DNA of 64,000 nucleotides from Streptomyces naganishii JCM 4654 (lineage in GTDB: Bacteria > Actinomycetota > Actinomycetes > Streptomycetales > Streptomycetaceae). The translations under genes and the position numbers were made by a program. Positions 18,297 to 29,251 of the stretch are shown in pieces. Numbering within the stretch: the stretch's first letter is position 1; each line of letters opens with the position of its first letter. The stretch lies in the NCBI RefSeq assembly GCF_014650575.1, contig NZ_BMVF01000018.1:62001-126000 (forward strand), given 5' to 3'. The notes below the pieces were generated by a model. That model did no database searches. It worked only from the letters and a program-made list of their open reading frames with translations, and was not told the origin of the DNA.

Positions 18297-19823
18297 ATGG
18301 CCGACAGTACGGAGCGCAAGGCGCGCAGCACCATTCACGCGGGCGGGGAGTGGCTCGAGGCGGTTTCAGGGGCCACGCGTGACATCCTCGACCCCGCGGA
18401 CGCCGAGCCGTTCGCCGTGGTCGCCGAGGGGGACGAGAAGGACGCCGACCGGGCCGTCGAGGCCGCCCGCCGCGCCTTCGACGGCGGCGAGGGCGCCTGG
18501 CCCCGCACCCCGGTCGCCGAGCGCGCGGCCCTGCTGCGCCGGGTCGCCGCGCTGCTCGTGCGTGACCGCGAACGCCTCGGCCTGATGGAGAGCCGGGACG
18601 CGGGCAAGACCCTGGAGGAGGGCCGGACCGACGTCGACTGCGTCGCCGACGCCTTCCGCTACTTCGCCGATCTCGTCGCGGCCGAGGCCCCCGGCCGGGT
18701 CGTCGACGCGGGCTCCCCGGACATCCACAGCGTGGTCGTGCACGAGCCCGTCGGGGTGTGCGCGCTGATCACGCCGTGGAACTACCCGCTCCTCCAGGCC
18801 AGCTGGAAGATCGCCCCCGCCCTCGCGGCCGGGAACACCTTCGTCGTCAAGCCCAGCGAGATCACCCCGCTGACCACCGTCGCCCTCGTCGAACTCCTCG
18901 TGGAGGCGGGCCTGCCCGCGGGCGTCGCCAACATCGTCACCGGCCCCGGCCACACCGTCGGCGCCCGCCTCGCCGAGCACCCGGACGTCGACCTGGTCTC
19001 CTTCACCGGTGGCCTGGCCAGCGGCACCAAGGTGGCCCAGGCCGCCGCACCCACCGTCAAGAAGGTGGCGCTCGAACTCGGCGGCAAGAACCCCAACGTG
19101 GTCTTCGCCGACGCCTGCGCCACGGACGAGGGCTTCGACACCGCCGTCGACCAGGCCCTCAACGCGGCCTTCATCCACAGCGGCCAGGTCTGCTCGGCCG
19201 GCTCCCGGCTCATCGTCGAGGAGTCCGTCCACGAGCGCTTCGTCACCGAACTCGCCCGCCGGGCAGGCAGGATCCGCCTCGGCCGCGGCACTGTGCCCGG
19301 CGTCGAGTGCGGCCCGCTCGTCTCCGAGCAGCAGCGCGCGAAGACCGAGTCCTACGTCGGCTCGGCGCTCGCCGAGGGCGCGGTGCTGCGCTGCGGCGGC
19401 AGGCGCCCCGAGCCCGCCGCCGACCGCCCGGCGAGCGGCTACTTCTACGAGCCGACGGTGCTCGACCGCTGCAACCGCCAGATGAGGGTCGTACGCGAGG
19501 AGGTCTTCGGACCGGTCCTGACCGTGGAGACCTTCCGCACCGAGCACGAGGCCGTCGCCCTCGCCAACGACACCGAGTACGGCCTCGCGGGCGCCGTGTG
19601 GACCGCCGACGCGGGCCGGGCCCGCCGGGTCGCCGGGCGGCTGCGCCACGGCACCGTCTGGATCAACGACTTCCACCCCTACCTGCCGCAGGCGGAGTGG
19701 GGCGGCTTCGGCAGGAGCGGCACCGGGCGCGAACTCGGCCCCGCCGGACTGGCCGAGTACCGCGAGACCAAGCACGTCTACCAGAACCTCGCACCCCGCC
19801 CGGTGCGCTGGTTCGCCGGCTGA
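18297..19823 (+). CDS. Betaine-aldehyde-type aldehyde dehydrogenase
   Basis: 508 residues, NAD(P)-dependent aldehyde dehydrogenase family. Motifs: ITPWNYPLLQASWKIAPALAAG, VVKPSEITP (cofactor), SFTGG, ELGGKNPNVVFAD with the general-base Glu, and GQVCSAGSRL with the catalytic Cys. The C-terminal HGTVWINDFHPYLPQAEWGG fits betaine aldehyde dehydrogenases. Being first in an operon with a choline-oxidase-like enzyme and a glycine-betaine transporter, its substrate is most likely betaine aldehyde. ATG start with GGAAGG about 12 bases upstream. Confidence 0.92.
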   Translation: MADSTERKARSTIHAGGEWLEAVSGATRDILDPADAEPFAVVAEGDEKDADRAVEAARRAFDGGEGAWPRTPVAERAALLRRVAALLVRDRERLGLMESRDAGKTLEEGRTDVDCVADAFRYFADLVAAEAPGRVVDAGSPDIHSVVVHEPVGVCALITPWNYPLLQASWKIAPALAAGNTFVVKPSEITPLTTVALVELLVEAGLPAGVANIVTGPGHTVGARLAEHPDVDLVSFTGGLASGTKVAQAAAPTVKKVALELGGKNPNVVFADACATDEGFDTAVDQALNAAFIHSGQVCSAGSRLIVEESVHERFVTELARRAGRIRLGRGTVPGVECGPLVSEQQRAKTESYVGSALAEGAVLRCGGRRPEPAADRPASGYFYEPTVLDRCNRQMRVVREEVFGPVLTVETFRTEHEAVALANDTEYGLAGAVWTADAGRARRVAGRLRHGTVWINDFHPYLPQAEWGGFGRSGTGRELGPAGLAEYRETKHVYQNLAPRPVRWFAG

Positions 19824-19913
19824 GCCGCAGGCACCCCTCGTCCGAGCCGCCCCCCGGCCGTCACGCCGGCCCGGCCCCCGAACTTCCCCGTCCCCCCTGG
19901 AGTACCACCCCCC

Positions 19914-21466
19914 ATGCCCGATCACACCCACACCCACGGCCACGACGGCCGCCACGAGTACGACTACGTCGTCATAGGCGGCGGCACGGCCGGTTCCGTC
20001 ATCGCCTCCCGCCTCACCGAGAACCCGGACGTCACCGTCGCCCTCGTCGAGGGCGGCCCCAGCGACGTCGGCCGCGAGGACGTGCTGACCCTGCGCCGCT
20101 GGATGGGCCTGCTCGGCGGCGAACTCGACTACGACTACCCGACCACCGAACAGCCGCGCGGCAACTCGCACATCCGGCACAGCCGCGCCCGCGTGCTCGG
20201 CGGCTGCTCCTCGCACAACACCCTCATCGCGTTCAAGCCGCTGCCGTCCGACTTCGACGAGTGGGAGGCGGCCGGCGCCAAGGGCTGGGGCGCGGTGCCG
20301 ATGGAGGCGTACTTCGCCCGGCTGAAGAACAACATCGTCCCGGTCGACGAGCGGGACAGGAACGCCATCGCCCGCGACTTCGTCGACGCCGCGCAGACCG
20401 CGCTCGGCGTGCCGCGCATCGAGGGCTTCAACCGGGGGCCGTTCACCGAGGGCGCCGGCTTCTTCGACCTCGCCTACCACCCGGAGGGCAACAAGCGCTC
20501 CAGCGCCTCGGTCGCCTATCTGCACCCGGTGATGGACGAGCGGGCCAACCTGACGCTCCTGCTGGAGACGTGGGCGTACCGGCTGGAGCTGGACGGCACC
20601 CGCGCCGAGGGCGTGCACGTGCGCACCAAGGACGGCGAGGAGATCCTGCTGCGCGCCCGCCGCGAGGTCGTGCTGTGCGCGGGCGCGGTCGACTCCCCGC
20701 GCCTGCTGCTGCACTCGGGCATCGGCCCCGGTCAGGACCTGGAGAGGCTGGGCATCCCGGTCGTGCACGACCTGCCGGGCGTCGGCGAGAACCTGCTCGA
20801 CCACCCCGAGTCGGTCATCGTCTGGGAGACCGAGGGACCGATCCCGGAGAACTCGGCGATGGACTCCGACGCGGGCCTGTTCGTGCGCCGCGACCCCGAA
20901 GGGCCGGGCCCGGACCTGATGTTCCACTTCTACCAGATCCCGTTCACGGACAACCCCGAGCGCCTCGGCTACGAACGCCCGCCCCACGGCGTGTCGATGA
21001 CCCCGAACATCCCCAAGCCCCGCAGCCGCGGCCGCCTTTACCTCACCAGCGCCGACCCGTCCGTCAAACCGGCCCTGGACTTCCGCTACTTCACCGACGA
21101 GGACGACTACGACGCCCGGACCCTCGTCGACGGCATCCGCATCGCCCGCGAGATCGCCCGGACCGAGCCGCTGGCCGGCTGGCTCAAACGCGAGGTGTGC
21201 CCCGGCCCGGACGTCACCGGCGACGAGGAGCTGAGCGAGTACGCCCGCAAGGTGGCCCACACCGTCTACCACCCCGCCGGCACCTGCCGGATGGGTTCGG
21301 CCGACGACCGACTCGCGGTCGTCGACCCGGAGTTGCGCATCCGAGGCCTGGACGGCATCCGCGTCGCGGACGCCTCCGTCTTCCCGACCATGACCGCGGT
21401 CAACCCGATGATCGGGGTGCTCATGGTCGGGGAGAAGGCCGCCGATCTCATCGGAGGTGAGGCCTG

Positions 21467-21467
<1 letters not shown>
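19914..21467 (+). CDS. Choline oxidase/dehydrogenase-like GMC flavoenzyme
   Basis: 517 residues. FAD-binding VIGGGTAGSVIASRL is followed by HSRARVLGGCSSHNTLIAF, very like Arthrobacter choline oxidase around the His that binds FAD covalently, and the C-terminal YHPAGTCRMG and NPMIGVLMVGE carry the catalytic His and Asn positions of GMC enzymes. It would oxidise choline to betaine aldehyde, which the upstream dehydrogenase completes. The unusual HTHTHGHDGRH N-terminus is His-rich and of unknown meaning. The stop overlaps the next start (TGATG). Confidence 0.9.
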
Positions 21468-22770
<1,303 letters not shown>

Positions 22771-22771
<1 letters not shown>

Positions 22772-24729
22772 TGGCGACCACCGCCGCGTCCGCCTCACGC
22801 CCCGCGCTGTCCGTGCCCTCGGTCCTCAGACACCGCGCGGCGCACAAGCTGCTGGTCCTCGCGGTGCTCGCGGCCGTCCTCGTCCCGTTCGCCGCCGCCC
22901 GCTGGTCGAGCGGCAGCTGGCCGCAGGCGCTGACCGTGGACCTGTCCAAGCCGCTCGGCAGCGCCAGCAACTGGATCATCGACAACCGGGACAGCCACCC
23001 GCTGTTCCTGTACTTCTTCGGCTACATCAGCGAGGCGGTCGTCGTCTCCGTCCGTGCCGTGTACCTGTTCCTGCTGGCCGCGGGCTGGGCGGGCGTCACC
23101 GCCCTCGGCGCGGCCGTCGCCTGGCGGGTCGCCGGGGCCCGGCTCGCCCTCGGCACGGCCGCCGCGCTGCTGGCCTGCGCGGTGCTCGGCATGTGGGTGC
23201 CCACCATGCAGACCCTCGCCCTGATGGTCGTCGCGGTGCTCGCCTCGGTCGTCGTGGGCGCGCTGCTCGGCCTGGCCGCCGGTCTCTCCGACCGCATGGA
23301 CCGCGCCCTGCGCCCGGTCCTGGACACCATGCAGGTGCTGCCCGCGTTCGCGTACCTGCTGCCGGTCGTCCTGGTCTTCGGCATCGGCGTGCCCGCCGCC
23401 GTCCTCGCCACGGTCGTCTACGCCGCCCCGCCCATGGCCCGGCTCACCGCCCTCGGCCTGCGCGGCGCCGACAAGGAGGTGCTGGAGGCGGTCGACTCCC
23501 TCGGTGCCACCGCGCGCCAGCGTCTGTTGACCGCACGCCTCCCGCTGGCCCGCAAGGAACTCCTGCTCGGCCTCAACCAGACGATCATGATGGCGCTGTC
23601 CATGGCCGTCATCGCCTCCGTCATCGGCGCCGGCGGCCTCGGCGACCGCGTCTACCAGGCGCTCGCCTCCGTCGACGTCGGCGCGGCCCTCGCGGCCGGC
23701 ATCCCGATCGTGCTGCTGGCCGTCGTACTGGACCGGGTGACGGCGGCCGCGGGGGAGCGGCTCGGGCAGGAACGGCACGGCGTCCGCGCCCTGCCGTACG
23801 CCGCCGCGGCCGCCGTGGCCGTGGCGGCCGCCGCACTGGCCGCGCGCCTGGCCGGCCGGACGGACTGGCCCGCCGGCTGGACGGCCGGGATCGCCGAGCC
23901 GGTCGACCGCGCGGTCGACTGGATGACCGCCCACCTGTATTCCGGCGTCCCCTACGTCGGCGGCACCGCGGACTGGGCGGGCCACTTCACCACCTGGGTC
24001 CTGGACCCGGTGCGCTCCGGGCTCCAGTGGCTGCCCTGGTGGTCCGTGCTGCTGATCGTCGCCGCGCTCGCCTGGCTGATCGGCACCTGGCGCACCGCGC
24101 TCACCGCGGCCTGTGCCATGGCCGCCATCGGCGTGCTGGGCGTGTGGAAGCCGTCCCTGGACACCCTGTCCCAGGTGCTCGCCGCCGTCGCCGTCACTCT
24201 CGTCCTCGGCTTCGCCACCGGCATCGCCGCCGCCCGCAGCGACCGGTTCGAGAGGCTGCTGCGGCCCGTCCTGGACGTCTTCCAGACGATGCCCCAGTTC
24301 GTCTACCTGATCCCGGTCGTCGCCCTGTTCGGCGTGGGCCGTGCGCCCGCCGTCGCCGCGGCCGTCGTCTACGCCCTCCCGGCGGTCGTACGGATCACCG
24401 CGCAGGGCCTGCGCCAGGTCGACCCGGCCGCGCTGGAGTCGGCCCGCTCGCTCGGCGCCACCGGCGCACAGCAGCTGCGGCAGGTGCAACTCCCGCTCGC
24501 CCGCCCGGCGTTGCTGCTCGCGGTCAACCAGGGCGTGGTCCTCGTCCTCGCCGTCGTCATCATCGGCGGCCTGGTCGGCGGCGGCGCCCTCGGCTACGAC
24601 GTCGTCTTCGGCCTGGCCCAGGGAGACCTGGCGACCGGCCTGGTCGCGGGCATCGCCATCGTCTGCCTCGGCCTGACCCTCGACCGGGTCACCCAGCCGA
24701 CGCGGCGCCGGACCGGGAAGGGAGCCTGA
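22771..24729 (+). CDS. Glycine betaine ABC transporter permease, two permease domains fused
   Basis: 652 residues, about twice a normal ProW. Domain 1 (about 60-330) and domain 2 (about 385-640) each have the permease signature with EAVDSLGATARQRLLTARLPLA and ESARSLGATGAQQLRQVQLPLA, the EAA loops that dock on the ATPase. Each also has the LDTMQVLPAFAYLLPV / LDVFQTMPQFVYLIPV helix. So one polypeptide forms the whole membrane channel. Start overlaps the ATPase stop; the binding-protein gene follows after one base. Confidence 0.95.
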
Positions 24730-24730
24730 G

Positions 24731-25699
24731 ATGAGGAAGCCCGTACGCACCACAGCCCTGATCGCCGCCGCGGCCGCCACCTGCTCGCTGCTGGCCGGCT
24801 GCGGGGCCGCCGACATGACCCGGCAGGCCTCGCCGTTCGCGGGCGCGCGGGGCTCCAAGACCGTGACCCTGTCCGTGCAGTCGTGGGTGGGCGCCCAGTC
24901 GAACGTGGCCGTGGCGCAGTACCTGCTCGAACACGAGCTGGGCTACCGCGTCGACACCGTCCAGGTCGACGAGGTGCCCGCCTGGGACGCGCTCAGTCAG
25001 GGCCGGGTCGACGCCATCCTGGAGGACTGGGGCCACCCCGACCAGGAGAAGCGCTACGTCCAGGACAAGAAGACCATCGCGCCCGGGGGTGACCTCGGGG
25101 TGACCGGGCACATCGGCTGGTTCGTCCCCACGTACCTGGCCAGGCAGCACCCGGACATCACCGACTGGCGCAACCTGAACAAGTACGCCTCCCTCTTCCG
25201 CACCCCGGAGAGCGGCGGCAAGGGCCAGCTGCTGGACGGCTCGCCGTCCTACGTCACCAACGACAAGGCGCTGGTGAACAACCTCAAGCTGGACTACCAG
25301 GTGGTCTTCGCCGGTTCGGAGGCCGCGCAGATCACGCAGATCCGCCAGTTCGCCAAGGAGAAGAAGCCGTTCCTGACGTACTGGTACATGCCGCAGTGGC
25401 TGTTCAAGAAGGTCCCGATGACGGAGGTGAAGCTGCCGCCGTACAAGGAGGGTTGCGACGCGGACGCCGCCAAGGTCGCCTGCGCCTACCCGCACACGCC
25501 GCTGAAGAAGTACCTCAACGCCGGCTTCGCGAAGTCCGGCGGCAAGGCGGCGGCCTTCCTGAAGAAGTTCAAGTGGACCACCGAGGACCAGAACGAGGTC
25601 TCCCTCCTGATAGCCGACCAGAAACTGACCCCGGCTGATGCGGCAAAGAAGTGGGTGAACACCCACAAGTCCACGTGGAAGACGTGGCTGCCCAGGTAG
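24731..25699 (+). CDS. Glycine betaine ABC transporter substrate-binding lipoprotein
   Basis: 322 residues. Lipobox LLAGC at 21-25 marks a lipoprotein. The OpuAC fold follows, with WVGAQSNVAVAQYLLEHELGY, several Trp and Tyr residues able to cage a quaternary amine (DWGHP, IGWFVP, YWYMPQWLF), and the Cys pair in YKEGCDADAAKVACAYP that is usual in this subfamily. It delivers glycine betaine or choline to the fused permease. It is the last gene of the operon before a strong terminator. Confidence 0.95.
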   Translation: MRKPVRTTALIAAAAATCSLLAGCGAADMTRQASPFAGARGSKTVTLSVQSWVGAQSNVAVAQYLLEHELGYRVDTVQVDEVPAWDALSQGRVDAILEDWGHPDQEKRYVQDKKTIAPGGDLGVTGHIGWFVPTYLARQHPDITDWRNLNKYASLFRTPESGGKGQLLDGSPSYVTNDKALVNNLKLDYQVVFAGSEAAQITQIRQFAKEKKPFLTYWYMPQWLFKKVPMTEVKLPPYKEGCDADAAKVACAYPHTPLKKYLNAGFAKSGGKAAAFLKKFKWTTEDQNEVSLLIADQKLTPADAAKKWVNTHKSTWKTWLPR

Positions 25700-25712
25700 C
25701 CGGCTCTTCTTC

Positions 25713-25754
25713 GACGGCCCCTCGCCCACCGGCTCCGGTGAGCGAGGGGCCGTC
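25713..25754 (+). terminator. Hairpin terminator of the betaine operon
   Basis: A perfect 13-bp stem (GACGGCCCCTCGC and complement) has a 16-base loop and starts 14 bases after the stop. Confidence 0.85.
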
Positions 25755-25826
25755 GGCGTCCAGCCGGGCGAACAACCGAACCGGCGGCCGTGTCGCGACA
25801 AGGAGTTACTGTGAGTTCTTGCGCAG

Positions 25827-26234
25827 TCAAGGGTTGAGAAGATCCTCGAAGACGCGCAAGATTCCCTCGAAATTCGATTCATCGCACAGCAACACGATGC
25901 CGAATTTGCCTGCCTCATCCCCTTCGGGATGCTTCACATATGACCACTTTCTGCCGGCTTCGGAGATGATCCTGAACAGCCGCAGGCGATCTTCCTGGTC
26001 ATCCGGGAGCAAACGATCGACACCGGAGAGCACCAGCAGGTACTGATCACAGGGCAACCAGCCCAGGTCTCTCAGGCAGTCATGGAGTGCCGGCCAATTC
26101 CAGCCGAAATAGTCCGGTAGCCTGAACGCGTCCCAGAATTTCTGGAACACGTCGTCAGCGCTGTGCGTACCCGCACCATCCACTGATGCCACAAAGTTGA
26201 GGCCACCTGCGGGAAGCAGTGTCTCGACCGGCAC
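25827..26234 (-). CDS. Barstar-family (ribonuclease inhibitor) protein
   Basis: 135 residues from a GTG at 26234 that has GGAG 5 bases upstream; an ATG at 26279 gives 150 residues but a poorer site. The stretch DDVFQKFWDAFRLPDYFGWNWPALHDCLRDLGWL is the barstar signature, where the inhibitor helix and the Tyr/Phe-Gly-x-Asn turn meet the nuclease active site. Codon use is much richer in A/T than in the flanking genes. No barnase-like nuclease is encoded nearby, so this is an orphan immunity gene or acts on a nuclease elsewhere. Confidence 0.85.
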   Translation of the reverse strand: MPVETLLPAGGLNFVASVDGAGTHSADDVFQKFWDAFRLPDYFGWNWPALHDCLRDLGWLPCDQYLLVLSGVDRLLPDDQEDRLRLFRIISEAGRKWSYVKHPEGDEAGKFGIVLLCDESNFEGILRVFEDLLNP

Positions 26235-26315
26235 GTGCGCTCCATGGGTCAAGCTACATCGAGGACAATCCGAGCGCATGGTCTCGAGTCACCTTCTACA
26301 GAAGCGGGAGTCCCG

Positions 26316-26756
26316 TTGCCAATCCATTCGCCTCCTAAGGATGAGGCACCGCAGCCGAGCAGCGCCGGCCTGCCCGTCTCCTTCGATCGGAAATTTCGGC
26401 CCTGGCGCTACAGTATTAGTCATTCGGAACTCAAGCTGCGAAGTGTTGAGCCGGCGTCCGAGTTGCCCGAATTCATCGAGGTGACATTCTACGGCGTGAT
26501 CGGAATGAAGTTGAAAACGGTGTACCGGCCGCTCACCATCAGCCACGCGGATCCGGTACAGGCGGAGAAGATCTTGAGGTTCTCCGACGCAAAACCGTCT
26601 CATTCTCGACACGTTCACTGTCTGGCGCTGCGGTCCGACAGTGGTGATGGATTTGTCGCCTGCCTCAGTTACACTATCTGGTCGCATAAAGGGGACCCGG
26701 ATCATGCGCCGTCGGGCACTCCGCGCGAGGGTTCGGTACTGATCCTCAGAAGTTAG
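26316..26756 (+). CDS. Unknown protein, possibly immunity-like
   Basis: 146 residues from a TTG at 26316 with GGGAG 5 bases upstream; no ATG or GTG lies near a better site. It has no signal peptide or membrane helix. The segments WRYSISHSELKLRS, IEVTFYGVIGMKLKTVYRPLTI and HCLALRSDSGDGFVACLSYTIW look like an all-beta fold, and I recall similar small proteins near polymorphic-toxin immunity genes, but I cannot name the family. Codon use is AT-rich like the divergent barstar gene (81 bases apart), suggesting both arrived together. Confidence 0.6.
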   Translation: MPIHSPPKDEAPQPSSAGLPVSFDRKFRPWRYSISHSELKLRSVEPASELPEFIEVTFYGVIGMKLKTVYRPLTISHADPVQAEKILRFSDAKPSHSRHVHCLALRSDSGDGFVACLSYTIWSHKGDPDHAPSGTPREGSVLILRS

Positions 26757-26949
26757 TGGTAGGGCTACTTGCAGAGGTGTCCGGCCGAAATTGTCCGGCC
26801 GGGCACGCTGCTGGCCGTCTGGGTGAGCGCGGCAAGCATCTCCGGCAACACCGGCGCCATCAGGGCGTGGGCCCACACCGGCTACTGGACGAAGGTCATC
26901 GACCACGGCGGCCGCTTGGGAATTTATGTCGCCGGGGGCGAGACGCCCT
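26757..26949 (+). other. Gene scrap, possible remnant of a coding region
   Basis: Between about 26800 and 26942 one plus-strand frame reads RPGTLLAVWVSAASISG then AWAHTGYWTKVIDHGG and GRLGIYVAGGE, with codon use typical of Streptomyces, but no sensible start; past 26942 it runs into the antisense of the ATPase gene. It is probably the 3' piece of a broken gene at the edge of the inserted patch. I cannot name it. Confidence 0.35.
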
Positions 26950-27363
26950 CTAACCCGCAGCGTGGAACGAGAGCCCCGCGATCACGGACGTTCCGCGGGT
27001 GGGGCGGGGCCGGACGGTCCAGGCGGTGGCGAGGCTGTCGACGAGGAGCAGGCCCCGGCCGCTCTCGCAATCCGTGTCCGGATGGGCTAGTTGGGGTTTG
27101 CCGGTGCCCGGGTCGGAGACGGCGAGCCAGTAGTGCCCGTCGGCGGGCCACAGGACGAGTTCGATCAGGTCCTCGTCCTCCCGGCAGGCGCCGTGACGGA
27201 TGGCGTTGGTGATGAGCTCGGAGGTCAACAGGCCCAGGTCGTCGCCGAGATGGGGGCGAACGACGTCCGGCAGCGACTCGGCGACGGCGTGGCGGGCCCT
27301 CCGTGCGGAGGTGGGGTGGGCGGGGAAGTGCCAGTGGACGGGGACGAGGGGGATTTCGGGCAT
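26950..27363 (-). CDS. RsbW-like ATP-binding (anti-sigma type) protein
   Basis: 137 residues. GHKL/HATPase fold: LLTSELITNAIRHGA is the N-box with the Mg-binding Asn, VSDPGTGKPQ is G1 and ESGRGLLLVDSLAT is G2. Such stand-alone domains bind sigma or anti-anti-sigma factors, and in Streptomyces they commonly sit opposite an XRE-DUF5753 regulator and a DUF397 protein, as here. GGAG lies 8 bases before the ATG. The partner is not identifiable. Confidence 0.9.
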   Translation of the reverse strand: MPEIPLVPVHWHFPAHPTSARRARHAVAESLPDVVRPHLGDDLGLLTSELITNAIRHGACREDEDLIELVLWPADGHYWLAVSDPGTGKPQLAHPDTDCESGRGLLLVDSLATAWTVRPRPTRGTSVIAGLSFHAAG

Positions 27364-27611
27364 GGCGAACTCCGCGACGGTGTGAGGGGTTTCGGTTCGC
27401 CGGTGGCCTGCCGCCCTGGTCGCGGCACACCCGTCCCAGGGCAGGCGGGCATGCTCGCGCGGTGCGCTTCCGGCGTTGCGGTGTGTAGCGTGCGCGATAC
27501 TGACCGTAGGGCACGGGGGGCCATATTTGCCACACGGTCCGCAACAATGGCCTCGATGCGGTGAACTGTGCCGCAGGCCCTACGACGGTCGCGCGGTGCG
27601 GAAGGAACGAC

Positions 27612-28463
27612 ATGCCACCAAGGACGATCCTCACCCAACGTCAGAAGCGTCTGGGAAGCGAACTGCGCAGGATGCGCACCACAGCCGGCATGTCCGCGGA
27701 GTACGCAGCAGGACTCCTCGGCGTCGACCGGAGCAGGATCTCCAACATGGAGTCCGGACTGCGCGCGATCAGCGCCGAACGGCTGCGCACACTGGCTTGC
27801 AACTGCGACTGCACCGACGAGAAGTACATCGACGCCTTGGCCGAGATGGCGGAGCCGAGAGAAACGGGATGGTGGGAACGCTACCGGGGCAGCCTGCCTC
27901 AAGGCCTGCTGGACATCTCCGAAACCGAGGCCGGCGCGGTACGTCTGCGAGGCGCGAACACCGTGCACGTACCAGGGCTGCTCCAGACATCGGCGCACGC
28001 CATGGCCATCTTCCGCGCTGTCGTCCCACAGCTTCCCGAGCATGAGGTCGCCCTCCGGCTGGCACACCGTGCGGAGCGCCAGAAGGTGATCACCGGCGAC
28101 GACCCGGTCCCTTATGTCGCCGTCATCCACGAGGCCGCGCTACGCATGCAGTTCGGCGGACGAGACGTTGCCCTGGCACAGCTGGAGTACCTCCTGGAGG
28201 TCTCCGAGTGGGACAACGTGACCGTGCTGGTCATCCCGTTCACCCACGGCGCTTTCCCCGGAGCGGGGCACACGGTCGTCTACACCGAGGGGCCTGTGCG
28301 GCAGCTCGACACCGTGCAGGTGGACAACTCCCACGGGCCGGTCTTCCTGCATGCCGACGGTCAGCTCGCGAAATACCGAGCACAGCTTGACCTGTTGGAA
28401 GATCTGGCACTGTCCCCCGAGCGCTCCCGCGACTTCATCCGCCGGATCGCCCGACAGCTATGA
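27612..28463 (+). CDS. XRE regulator with DUF5753 domain
   Basis: 283 residues, ATG with GGAAGGA upstream. The HTH is at about 10-65 (LRRMRTTAGMSAEYAAGLLG, then DRSRISNMESGLRAIS) and the DUF5753 domain at about 85-275 (VHVPGLLQTSAHA; LRMQFGGRDVALAQLEYLLEV). This is the standard partner of the DUF397 gene that follows by 11 bases and of the divergent RsbW-like ATPase. Such trios are present in dozens of copies in Streptomyces, where some affect development and antibiotic output. Confidence 0.93.
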   Translation: MPPRTILTQRQKRLGSELRRMRTTAGMSAEYAAGLLGVDRSRISNMESGLRAISAERLRTLACNCDCTDEKYIDALAEMAEPRETGWWERYRGSLPQGLLDISETEAGAVRLRGANTVHVPGLLQTSAHAMAIFRAVVPQLPEHEVALRLAHRAERQKVITGDDPVPYVAVIHEAALRMQFGGRDVALAQLEYLLEVSEWDNVTVLVIPFTHGAFPGAGHTVVYTEGPVRQLDTVQVDNSHGPVFLHADGQLAKYRAQLDLLEDLALSPERSRDFIRRIARQL

Positions 28464-28474
28464 GGAGAAGCCAG

Positions 28475-28666
28475 ATGGCCGACATCACCTGGGAAGCCCC
28501 GCTCTGCGGTGAGGGCAGCTCCTGCTTCCGCCTGGGCACCGACGCCGACGGCAACGGCTACATAGCCGTTGCCGGGCAAGAGGACCACTACCTCACCGAC
28601 TCCCTGGAAGCCCTGCGCACCCTCATCACCGACATCAAGGCCGGCAAGGCCGACCACCTGCTGTAG
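28475..28666 (+). CDS. DUF397-like small protein
   Basis: 63 residues. ATG 28475 has AGGAG 7 bases upstream; the ATG overlapping the previous stop (28460) has no site. WEAPLCGEGSSCFRLG, then GYIAVAGQEDHYLTDSLEALRTLITDIKAGKADHLL fit the DUF397 pattern, although the usual WRKSSYS start is replaced by ITWEAP. It is thought to bind or be co-controlled with the XRE-DUF5753 regulator upstream. Confidence 0.82.
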   Translation: MADITWEAPLCGEGSSCFRLGTDADGNGYIAVAGQEDHYLTDSLEALRTLITDIKAGKADHLL

Positions 28667-28694
28667 GGCTGGCCGAGTCGGGAGGTGGCTCGGG

Positions 28695-29204
28695 TCAGCC
28701 GTGCTGGCCCGGTGTGTAGTGGCCCGGGACCATGCGGGTCGTCACGCCGAAGCGGTTCCAGGCGTTGATCATGGTGATCGCGGCGATCAGCTGGGCCAGC
28801 TCCGGCTCGTCGAAGTGCTTGGCGGCCTTCTCGTACACCTCGTCGGGCACGAAGCCGTCCGTCAGGACGGTCACCGCCTCCGTCAGCTCGATCGCTGCGA
28901 TCTCCTTCTCGGTGTAGAAGTGCCGCGACTCCTCCCAGGCGCTCAGCTGCACGATCCGCTCCACGCTCTCCCCGCCCGCGAGCGCGTCCTTGGTGTGCAT
29001 GTCCAGGCAGAAGGCGCAGTGGTTGAGCTGCGAGGCGCGGATCTTCACCAGCTCGCGCAGCTTGGGGTCCAGGCCCTTTCCGGCGGCGGCCTCCAGGCGG
29101 ATCATCGCCTTGTAGACCTCGGGCGCGTGCTGCGCCCAGTTCAGCCGCGGGGTGTGCTCGGGGGCGTACTCGACCGTTTCCTCGGTGGTGTCATCAGTGC
29201 TCAT
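28695..29204 (-). CDS. AhpD-like / carboxymuconolactone decarboxylase family protein
   Basis: 169 residues. NHCAFCLDMHTKDAL contains the redox CxxC and the following His typical of alkylhydroperoxidase AhpD-type proteins, so a peroxidase or thiol-oxidoreductase role is likely. The ribosome site is weak; the ATG at 29204 is chosen because homology begins soon after. It is divergent from a MocR regulator with 47 bases between, so probably controlled by it. Confidence 0.9.
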   Translation of the reverse strand: MSTDDTTEETVEYAPEHTPRLNWAQHAPEVYKAMIRLEAAAGKGLDPKLRELVKIRASQLNHCAFCLDMHTKDALAGGESVERIVQLSAWEESRHFYTEKEIAAIELTEAVTVLTDGFVPDEVYEKAAKHFDEPELAQLIAAITMINAWNRFGVTTRMVPGHYTPGQHG

Positions 29205-29251
29205 GCCGTCGAGCCTAGGAGCGGGGCAGCCCAGGAGTATGGTCCATTTCC

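Noticed and set aside
25700..27000. An integrated mobile element carrying the barstar patch
   Set aside because: No integrase, transposase, terminal repeats or tRNA attachment site is visible; only composition hints at acquisition.
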